This document shows positions 1 through 9,254 of a stretch of DNA of 64,000 nucleotides, piece by piece (position 1 is the stretch's first letter; each line of letters starts with the position of its first letter). The DNA is from Globodera rostochiensis (taxonomy: Eukaryota > Nematoda > Chromadorea > Rhabditida > Heteroderidae): the NCBI GenBank assembly GCA_018350325.1, contig JAEVLN010000009.1, forward strand, positions 269,388 to 333,387, in the 5' to 3' direction. The notes below the pieces were generated by a model. It searched no databases and had not been told where the DNA came from. It saw nothing but the letters and a program-made list of their open reading frames with translations. A program made the translations under genes and the position numbers.

Positions 1-2260
1 TTTACCTTTCACTGTTCCCTTTTGGCATTTTGCCTTTTGGCACTTTTGCCGCTTGGCAATTTTCCACTTGGCACGCACTATTCCTCTTGGCATCTTCTCT
101 CTTTTTCCCTTTTGACACTTTTCCTTTTTGGCAATTTTCCCTTTTGGCATTTTTTTCGCTTGGAACTTTTCCTCGTATTTGGCATTTCCACCATGGCATT
201 TCACCTTTTGGCACTTTGTCCATTGGCATTTTCATCTTATTGCACTTTTCCCTCTTGATTTTCCCTTTTTCTCCTTTTGGCACCGTTCCCTCTTGGCATT
301 TTCCCCGCTTTTGGCTTTTCCCCGTGGCATTTCACCTTTTTGCACTTTGTCCATTGGCATTTTCATCTTATTGCACTTTTCCCTCTTGATTTTCCCTTTT
401 TCTCCTTTTGGCACCGTTCCCTCTTGGCATTTTCCCCGCTTTTGGCTTTTCCCCGTGGCATTTCACCTTTTTGCACTTTTCCTTTTGGCATTTGCATCTT
501 GTGGCACTTTTCCCTCTTGAATTCCTTTTTTCCCCTTTTGGCACTGTTCCCTCTTAGCATTTTCTCCCTTTACCTTTTTCCCCTTTGGGCACTTTTTCCG
601 CTTGCACTGTTTCCTCTTGGCATTTTCTTCCTTTTTACCTTTTCCCTTTTGGCACTTTTCTCTCTTGGCACTGTTTCCTCTTGGCATTTTTCTCTCTTTT
701 TACCTTTTGACACTTTTCCCTTTTGGCACTGTTCCCTCTTGACATTTTCTTCCTTTTTACCTTTTCCCTTTTAGGCACTTCTTTTGGCATTTTCACTTTT
801 GGCACTTTTCCCGCTAGGCATTTTCCCCGCTTTTGGCTTTTCCCCCGTGGCATTTCACCTTTTTGCACTTGCATTTTCATCTTGTGGCGCTTTTCCCTCT
901 TGATTTCCCTTTTTCCCCTTTTGGCACCGTTCCCTTTTGGCATTTTCCCTTTTGGCACTTTTCTCTCTTGGCACTGTTTCCTTTTGGCATTTTCTTTCTT
1001 TTTCCCCTTTTGGCACTTGTATGGCACTTTTCTCTCTTGGCACTTGTGTCCTCTTGGCATTTTCTCTCTTTCTCCCTTTTGACACTTTTCCCTTTTGGCA
1101 CTTTTCCCCTTAGCATTTTCCCCGCTTTTGGCTTTTCCCCAGGCATTTCACCTTTTGGCATCTTCATCTTACGGCACTTTTCGATTTTGACATTTTCCCT
1201 TTTGGCGCTGTTCCCTCTTGGCATTTTCTTCCTTTACCTTTTTCCCCTTTGGGCACTTTTCCCTTTTGGCATTTTGCCTTTTGGCACTTTTCCCTTTTGG
1301 CACTGTTTCCTCTTGGCATTTTTTCTTTTTACCTTTTCCCTTTTAGGCACTTCTTTTGGCATTTTCACTTTTGGCACTTTTCCCGCTAGGCATTTTCCCC
1401 GCTTTTGGCTTTTCCCCAGGCATTTCACCTTTTGGCATCTTCATCTTACGGCACTTTTTGATTTTGACATTTTCCCTTTTGGTGCTGTTCCTTCTTGGCA
1501 TTTTCTCCCTTTACCTTTTTCCCCTTTGGGCACTTTTCGCTTTTGGCATTTTACTTTTTGGCACTTTTGCCGCTTGGCAATTTTCCACTTGGCACTTGTG
1601 TCATCTTGGCATTTTCTCTCTTTTTACCTTTTCCCCTTTAGGCACTTTTCCCTTTTGGCAGTTTTCCTTCTCGGCACTGTTTCCTCTTGGCATTTTCCCT
1701 TTTGGCACTTTTCCTTTTTGCTTTCCTCTAGATTTTTCTTTTTTCCCCTTTTGGCACCGTTCCCTCTTGGCATTTCTCTTTTTCCCTTTTGACATTTTTC
1801 CCTTATGGCACTGTTTCCTCTTGCCATATTCTCTCTTTTTTCCCCTTTTGGCATTTTCTTTTTTGGCACTTTTCCTTTTGGCATCTTCATCTTACGGCAC
1901 TATTCACTCTTGATTTTCCCTTTTGGCACTTTTCCCTTTTGGCACCTTTTTCCGCTTGGCATTTTCCCCGCTTTTGGCTTTTCCCCGTGGCATTTCACCT
2001 TTTTGCACTTTTCCTTTTGGCATTTGCATCTTGTGGCACTTTTCCCTCTTGATTTTCCCTTTTTCCCCTTTTGGCACGTTCCCTCTTAGCATTTTCTCCC
2101 TTTACCTTTTTCCCCTTTGGGCACTTTTTCCTTTTGGCATTTTGCCTTTTGGCACTTTTCCTTCCTCTTGGCATTTTCTCTCTTTTTCCCTTTTGGCACT
2201 TTTCCCGCTTGGCACTTATTTTTGCACTGGTTTTCCCTTTTATCTTTGTTAAAAAGTTTT
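1..2260. repeat. TTTTGGCA minisatellite with higher-order structure
   Basis: The block consists almost entirely of degenerate 15-16 bp units of the form CTTTTGGCACTTTTCC or CTTTTGGCATTTTCC. A longer variant containing CCCCGCTTTTGGCTTTTCCC followed by GGCATTTCACC recurs near 305, 430, 825, 1120, 1395 and 1965, so a higher-order repeat sits on top of the short unit. Long open frames on both strands follow from the biased composition and are not genes. The array runs off the left edge. Confidence 0.93.
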
Positions 2261-2340
2261 TTAACAAAATTTATTTAGCCTTTAAAAAAACAAAAAATGA
2301 ATTTAAAACATGTTTAGTTCAATTTTAATTAATTGAAAAA

Positions 2341-2420
2341 AGAATTTGCATTCGGGAATTGAACCCACATAAATTAAGTATTAAACGCTAAAGCGCTTAT
2401 CCACTACCCCACAGACACCG
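2341..2420 (-). pseudogene. tRNA-like relic (possible SINE head)
   Basis: On the minus strand the segment carries GGGGTAGTGGATAAGC, which resembles an RNA polymerase III A box and tRNA D arm. About 45 nt further on, GGTTCAATTCC is close to the B box and T arm consensus. A three-pair GGG/CCC T stem is visible, but the acceptor stem does not pair well and no convincing anticodon arm can be drawn. It is read as a degenerate tRNA or tRNA-derived SINE head rather than a working tRNA gene. Confidence 0.4.
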
Positions 2421-2560
2421 ATAAAAGTACCACTTACTTTTTCTTTACCATGCTGCTCATCATTTCTCACTCACACTCCCTCCTTTCCTCATTCTCTTGC
2501 CTCTTCCTCACTCTTTTCTCTTTCTCTGCGCTCCCACGCCAATTGGACAGCGCTGCGCAC
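2421..2560. other. Short spacer without recognised gene
   Basis: Pyrimidine-rich sequence between the tRNA-like relic and the MULE remnant. No coding exon, promoter or repeat was recognised. Confidence 0.5.
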
Positions 2561-3700
2561 CCGCTGCAAATGAGCAGCTAGTGGCGTACGCGTCAGCGAC
2601 CGACGCGCACGCCACAGCGGGCAGCGCCGCTTCCGATCCGAGTGCCGAATGGTCCGAGTACCGAATAGTGCAAATACAGTCCGAGTGCCGAATAGCACAA
2701 AAAATATCCGAGTGCCGAACGTCCCAGTGCCGAAAAGTCTGAGTGCCGAATAGTGCAAAAACAGTCCGAGTGCCGAATAGCACAAAAAATATCCGAGTGC
2801 CGAACGTCCCAGTGCCGAAAAGTCTGAGTGCCGAATAGAACAAAAAATGTCCGAGTGTCGAAATTCTGAGTGTCGAATAGAACAAATACCGACCGAGTGT
2901 CGAATTCTAAATTTATCAAATTATGTGCTTCATTAATCATTTTTTTGTCATTTTTTGAGTGTAATAAGTCAAATTGGCCAGCTTTCAGATTTCTTATTTA
3001 GTTCTTTCTATTTATTTTGTTGATGCCCACGCCCGAAGCTCTCACACAGCGGGCGGCAAAACGACGACGTCCTTTTGGACATGCAATGAACGGGAATGAA
3101 ACAGACTTCGAGGCAGCTGAAATCGCCGCAGTCAAGCAAGTCTTCCCCACGGCGCAAACTCAAGCATGCCTCTTCCTACGGCCAGTCCCTGTTTAGGCGA
3201 CTCAAGGACGAAGGATTGGCCAAGAATTTCAACAGGGACTCGTCCATCCGCAGCGCATTTCGTCGCTGCATTAGTTTGGCATTTCTGCCGTCAGAAATTC
3301 TTCGACGTATGGCAATCATCATCGAACAATCAAATTTTTTTTGCGATCTCGAAATTTATCAACAAATTATTTCGTTCATTTTTATGATTGATAAAAGCTT
3401 ATCGGTGTTGTAAAAAGTTTTAGTACGCTCTTTACCATAGGAATTCAACCTTCGGCTTAAATTTGTTCTATTCGACACTCGGATATTTTTTGTTCTATTC
3501 GGTACTCGGATATTTTTTGCACTATTCGGCACTCAGACTTTTCGGCACTGGGACGTTCGGCACTCGGACATTTTTTATTCTATTCGGTACTCGGACTGTA
3601 TTTGCACTATTCGGTACTCGGACCATTCGGCACTCGGACTTTCGGTACTCGGACCATTGCGCTCGGACCGGTAGCCGGCAGCGCAGCCATTTGCTCAATG
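2560..3700 (+). mobile_element. Decayed MULE (Mutator-like) transposon
   Basis: Two inverted arms, about 2636-2910 and 3462-3665, are each built of tandem copies of CCGAGTGCCGAATAG and its variants; the right arm is the reverse complement of the left. Between them, about 3090-3300 on the plus strand, is a fragment matching the MULE transposase core: DFEAAEIAAVKQVFP, then QSLFRRLKDEGLAKNFN and SAFRRCISLAFLP. The two halves are in different frames, so there is a frameshift near 3170-3180, and most of the transposase is missing. Long subterminal repeats are typical of MULEs. The outer boundaries and target-site duplication could not be fixed. Confidence 0.75.
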
Positions 3701-4738
3701 TCTCTACCCCCACCTTATCTCTCATTTTTTCTCTCTTTCTCTTTCAAAAGACTCTTCACTTTCAACACTATTTCCTTCTTCCTTGTGCCTACCCTTCTTC
3801 ACTTCTTAACCTTTTGGCACAACGTCTTCGCCAACTTCAACAGCGTTACAAACAAACACGTCTTCTTTTTATATAAGGATTTGTGGTTTTCAGTGTTTTC
3901 GGAACCCACCCAGTCCACAAATTTTGGAATTTATTTCTCAAAATTTTGATCATTAATTACAGAAGGGCCGAATAAAAGGGAAAAATTCTTGCTCCTTTTT
4001 TTGCAACATTTGGCAATTTACGCCTTTTTGGCTTAATATTCCGATGTTAATGCGACGGTTGAAACGCATTCCAGCGGCAGGAGAGACCTTTGAATTTGGG
4101 ATTTGAACGACTCAACATTAAGGGAAATGTCTAAGAAAAGAGGAATTAAATCATTATCCGTGATTTTACAAAAATCCGAGCTCTAGTTTTGTTTGTATTG
4201 TACATGTTGTGGTATTAATAGTGATAAGCAAAGACCAATTTTGATAACAACCTTTGATTAAAAAGCTTTACACATCAAGGGCAAAAAAATGTCTTTTGGG
4301 ACAAAAATATGGAAATGCTTTGAGGGAGCGGAGGGTATTTGCATGTCGGATGGCATAATTATGGAAATGGTTGATCTCAATGTTATGCCCCAACATTCTT
4401 CGACTCGCCGGCCTCTTCCTCTGTTTTGCGCGGTTGTTTCCTCGTCGTTGTTGCCGCTGCTGCCGCCGTCGTTTTCCGCTGGCCGGGTCGGTAAATTTCG
4501 CGCTCGGGGCGATCCTTAAATTTATTTTTTATTTTTTGATTCCAAAAATATTTATTGGCCGCACCCTATTGCGCCTGGAATATTTGATCACCACCGATTC
4601 ATCCTTTGTCGCCACCAACAATTTCTTGTCTGAAATAGGGCCGTTTATGCAAAAAGTGTGGGCTATTATCGTTTTAAAAATCAGAGTATTTAGCGAATCT
4701 GATCATCAATCATTACTCCATCAAATATTATTATCAGC
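3700..4738. other. Intergenic, nothing recognised
   Basis: AT-rich sequence downstream of the smg-4 stop codon and right of the MULE remnant. A pyrimidine-rich stretch (3710-3850) and scattered short open frames show no family resemblance or consistent splice structure. Confidence 0.5.
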
Positions 4739-6999
4739 GATCGATCACCCACCACCACCACCGCCGGCGGCGCTCTTTTTCGCAATTTGTTCCTTTGCAG
4801 TGCCAATGTCCATATTATCCTCCTTGCCACCGGCCGTGCCCAAAGCGCTGCCACGACGACGCGATTTGCGTGTCTTTACAAAATAAACAAAAAATTACAA
4901 CATTTAATTAAATTGGCTATTTGTTATAAACAAAGTCTCACATACTTTAATTTGAACAGCAGCACTTTTCACTTCCGATGGTTTGCTTCCGTCGTCCGCA
5001 ATTTTTTTGTCTGAAAAATGTTACAAGGAAAAAAGAGAAAAAAGAAAAATCGGCCAAATTTAATTTTTTACACAAAAATGTAATAAACAAAAAATTAAAC
5101 TTTCTCTACCATTTTTTGCCTTTTGTTCCTCCGTAGCACGACGACGCGGTTTACGCGTCTTTAACAAGAAAATCGTTAGTCAAATTAGACAAAAAAAAAA
5201 AAGGTTCAAAAAGCACCTTAATGCGACCGGAACTCTTCGGCACCGCCGTTTTACACCTATCGTCTGCCGCTTTTTTGTCTGAAAAAGCGTAAAAATCAAA
5301 AGCATCACATGGCTTAGCTTAGCCAATTTTAAAAGGAACATTACAAAAATCCAGAAGCTAGCTATCAGTGATCGTGATCGATTGAATGCCCCTACCCACC
5401 GCAATCGCCTCCAGCGGCATTTTTATGTTCCTTTTTTGCGCGACTGTCCGCCGGCATCTCCGCCGTGTTCAACGCGGCACGACGGACCGGTTTACGAGCC
5501 TTAACCAAACAATTATTTTATCAACAAATCAATAAATTAAAAAAAGTTTCAGAAACTTCAGGTCCGTCCATACCTCATTTTCAAATCGGGCGAGGGCAGG
5601 AGGACGTAAAAATCGAAATGATTCAAACTCTACAACCTTTTGGCTTAGTAAGTGCATTTTTCATTGCCGCAATTCCTGGGTAGGGGGGGGGGCAGGCGGG
5701 CCATAACAATGTTCGGCCAATGTTTGCTTGCCACCTTTTCGAGTGCCGCCCGTCGGATGAATTCGGTCAGCGGCGTCTCCTGCACTTGGCCCTCATCCAA
5801 ACGACGGCGCTTCTCCTCCAACTGTCGGACCAATTCATCAAAGTCCGTCACCCGTCGGGGACCGCCGCCGTCCTTCGCCTCCTCCTCACGACGCTTCAGA
5901 AACTTCAAAAAGGAAACATCTGAAAAGTATTCAAATTTTTTTAAAGTATTTACACTTACCGTTTGTCAAAGTGTCAACGCGCTCGTCGCGCTCTTTGGCC
6001 GAACCGTCCATCAGCTGTTTGGGCACCGTTTGGTTGGGCGCCAATTCGACGATGGCCATCGATTCGATGCATAAAATTTGAATCCGACATAAAGATTACG
6101 GCTTTTCCAAAAAAAAATAAGCTCTTAAAAATCGACTATTGGAGTTAGCCCGATTGGCTCCCCCCCCCCCCCCCCCCCCTCCCCCCCGCATCCAAACCCA
6201 ACCGGTATGCCTTAAATAAGGAAATGTACTTCGTATAATTATCACCATTTTTGTCGACGAACACGTAGCCGTTAAAACGTTCGGCGAAAGACAAAGCCTA
6301 AACAAAAAAGTTTTAAATTAAAAAATTAAATATGGTCCAAAAAATGTTGATAAAATGAGCCTTTCGCAACAAATTCATTTATAGTAAATAAAAATATATA
6401 TTAAGTTTTTTTCGAATTAAACACATTTTTTTCTTCCCGAAACGCCAAATAGGCGCGTGCGAATGCGCACCGCGCACGCCGCAGTGTCGCTGCAGCATCG
6501 TCGCCGTCGTTTGCGTCGTCAGCGGCGGCGCAAAACCAAAAGGCGTGCGGCTCTTCCGGCGACAACGGGTCGAACAGAGCGCGGAGGTCGTCGGGGCCAA
6601 TCCCGGGCGGCAGTCTGCGCAGCACAATCTGTGGTAAGGGGAGCAGCACGTTTAAGCCAAAGAGTGATTAACAAAAGGTCGTGCTCGATGAGGCTCGAGA
6701 AGGCAGCCCGAAATTTCAGAATTTTTGTACAGTCTCTTACCGGTCCAATCTCAAAGCCCTGTCACGAATTTTTTAGGCTACAGCCATTCCATAAGCAAAA
6801 GTATTGATTTAAGAAAGAACGGTTCGTTATACTACTATAGAAACCGAGATAAACAAATAAATAGGTAGATCATTTTAATTCTACCTGTCGGTAATTTATT
6901 TTTTTTGGCAATCAAACCAAAAACAACCTTGGTCAGCTCCTCTTTGTCCCTGTGCTTTTTTGCAATTTTTAACTCCTCTTCACCACTTCCAACGGTCAT
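4739..6999 (-). CDS. smg-4: UPF3 / SMG-4 nonsense-mediated decay factor
   Basis: UPF3 family proteins bind UPF2 and exon-junction complexes and promote nonsense-mediated mRNA decay. Exon 1 (6928-6999) starts with ATG and ends KHRDKEELTK. Exon 2 (from 6628) opens IVLRRLPPG, the start of the UPF3 RNP-type domain, and continues to ARAYLAFREE. Next come ALSFAERFNGYVFVDKNG (about 6299 down), MAIVELAPNQTVPKQ (about 6055 down) and, from 5920, DVSFLKFLKRREEE followed by ETPLTEFIRRAALEK, the conserved region after the core. The rest is several small basic exons: KARKPVRR (about 5510), KTRKPRRRATEEQ (about 5160) and KTRKSRRRGS (about 4870), alternating with DKKAADDR and DKKIADDG exons. Translation ends GGGGGG-stop at about 4739. 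The acceptor for the MAIVELAP exon was not found. A 20-plus nt poly-C run lies in the adjacent intron. Confidence 0.85.
6161..6187. repeat. Poly-C tract in smg-4 intron
   Basis: A run of about 20 C, one T and seven more C inside the smg-4 gene. It is G-rich on the transcribed sense strand and could form a G-quadruplex. It is also a likely site of length error. Confidence 0.85.
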
Positions 7000-7557
7000 T
7001 GTTACCAGTCAATTTTTTCTGCTTTTATCTGAAAACAAAAATTACAGGCGCGGATTTATACGGACTAAAAATCACGAAATATGAACATATAATATAGACT
7101 AAAGACAAACACTTTAAATGCCAAAATATGGACTAAAAAATTGCAAATGCAGTCAATTTAATAGAGCCCCACCTGGACGGTGCTATGTGTTTTAGACAGT
7201 GGTTGGTTTCGACAGTAAGTGATTTCGACAGTGGACTTCGACAGTGCCACTGTTGAAAATTCGGCAATCCTTAAGAATTGCGGTCCCGACGAAAATTTTT
7301 TAAAATTTTTTTGGGTGTTTATAATTTCAGATGCATGTTTTCTAGGGCAAAAATATGCGTAGAACACGATTCCGTGCTCGGATTTTGCGAATGTCGAACC
7401 CCAATCCGAATTCGAGCATTTTTCGAAATTTCAAAATGCAACATTTTTTTTGGGTTGACTAATTTTTTTCTTCGTATTTATGTACATAACGCCAACGCCC
7501 AATGACATATTTAACTGCTACTATTTCCTTTGTTAAGTTATTGTGTAGTACCCGTTT
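7000..7557. other. Intergenic between smg-4 and the inverted duplication
   Basis: AT-rich. It contains three close copies of TTCGACAGT (about 7206-7245). As it lies upstream of two divergent genes it probably holds their promoters, but no TATA box or other core element was recognised. Confidence 0.45.
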
Positions 7558-7583
7558 GCCTGTCTTCAACAGCATCCAAAGCC

Positions 7584-8341
7584 ATGACGGTCTTCGCTTT
7601 AATTCCACTTCAACTGATGTTTATTGTCGTTGCTGCCGTGTTGGTGATTATTACCCAATGTTGCGGCGGCAAGAAGAAGGTAGTTTAAGTTTATGGTAAT
7701 TCTAGTCGAGTTATGTAATTGCTATTTTTTAACACAGCAAGCCGAACAGCCACCGCCGGTAAAGCCCGCTGCAGACCAGCAAGACGCAGCCTCCAAAAGC
7801 TTATCAAGTAAACCGGCACCCGTTACAGGTAGAGAGAACTAAAAGGTGGACTATTTGTCATCTGATCATTTATTTTTTAGCGCATGCCATGGGCAAAGGT
7901 CCTCCTGAAGCCTTTGACCTGGACGGAATTTCCAAAATTGGGCCGACGTCATCATCTTCAGGTAGTTTGGTTGCTGTTTATTGATCAAGCATTTACCTAA
8001 TCCCTAATTTAGTTGACAAGAGCTCCTCCATCAAGTCACGGACTGGATCAATGACTTCTTCAGGTAGTGGCTATGATCCGACCATTATTTCGTATTTATT
8101 ATTATTTAGCTGCTAAGAGTGCTACTTCCATCAAGTCAACGACTGGATCAACGGCTTCTGCAGGTAGTGGCTATGATCCGACCATTAGTTCGTATTTATT
8201 GTCATTTAGCTGCTAAAAGTGCTACTTCCATCAAGTCAACGACTGGATCAACGGCTTCTGCAGGTAGTGGCTATGATCCGACCATTAGTTCGTATTTATT
8301 GTCATTTAGCTGCTAAAAGTGCTACTTCCAAAAAATCATAG
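7584..8341 (+). CDS. Module-repeat membrane/secreted protein, short copy (A)
   Basis: Seven exons, all with GT-AG introns: 7584-7679, 7738-7828, 7881-7961, 8013-8063, 8110-8163, 8210-8263 and 8310-8341, giving 152 residues. The N terminus has a 20-plus residue hydrophobic segment (about residues 3-24) followed by QCCGGKKK. It could be a signal peptide or a signal anchor, since the positive charges lie after the segment. Next come a Pro/Ala/Lys-rich exon, an exon with PPEAFDLDGISKIGP, then repeats resembling AAKSATSIKSTTGSTASAG and a short tail ending SKKS. Exons 3-6 are phase 1-1 and units 5-6 recur every 100 bp. No enzyme domain is visible. The gene faces copy B tail to tail. Resemblance to HYP effectors is architectural only. 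Confidence 0.82.
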
Positions 8342-9254
8342 AGCGAGACGAAGACATCTGCAGGTAGTTACCAAAGAGCTTAACGATCAATCCTCACTTT
8401 CCCCATAATTACAGTGACCTAACGCCGATTTATGATAGATGTAAAGAACGATGTATAATTGTAATTGGAGTGTAAATATTTGTGCAATATGTATGTGTGC
8501 CATTGTTATGATCATATGGTCGTCATTGTCGCATTAAATTAAAAAAAACAGATATAAATACAATTAGTAAATTAGTACGTTTGGGTTCGCTTTAAATAAA
8601 TTATAACGAGAAAATTTTGTAACAGGAACGATCGTCCTTTTACCAAATTAAGACGTTAACACCTTGAAATTCCCGACTTAATAACATGTTTAACCAAAAA
8701 ACATTATTTTTACTGTTTGTTCATCCTCGAGATTATTTATTTTCGACGTTCCTTTACGCGTAAAAAGCAGTAATGTTTAATGTTACACCTGAATTTTCTG
8801 TTTTCGTTGTTTGTTAGGCGCGCGGATAAAACACCGACCCGACTAAAGTTGTTGCACGCGTAAAGTCGACTAGAACCAAAAAATTGGTGATCCCCCCCCC
8901 TCCCTATGGTTTTGAGACCTCTCGTCTAAAGAAATGCCTTCTTAACATTATACGGAGGCTAAAAAACGTCTAAAAAGAAGTACGCCCAACAGAGTGATCC
9001 AACTGGAGAACTCATACAATTTTTATTCATACCCAGCATGACATGCTATTTTTCATCAAGCTTATTGACAATGACGACCATATGATCATAACAATGGCAC
9101 ACATACATATTGCACAAATATTTACACTCCAATTACAATTATACATCGTTCTTTACATCTATCATAAATCGGCGTTAGGTCACTGTAATTATGGGGAAGT
9201 GAGGATTGATCGTTAAGCTCTTTGGTAACTACCTGCAGATGTCTTCGTCTCGCT
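8342..9254. other. Shared 3' flanks and spacer of the inverted duplication
   Basis: 8342-8530 and 9067-9254 are the mirrored 3' flanks of the two gene copies and probably include their 3' UTRs. The spacer 8531-9066 is unique, AT-rich, and contains a short poly-C run at about 8891. No gene was recognised in it. Confidence 0.6.

Noticed and set aside
833..1792. A 319-codon open frame and many other long frames in the left-end satellite
   Set aside because: They are produced by the stop-poor TTTTGGCA repeat, exist in several frames and strands, and show no family pattern.
3463..3876. A 137-codon open frame starting in the MULE right arm
   Set aside because: The first part is the tandem terminal repeat read as FGTRT-type peptides; the remainder is low-complexity spacer.
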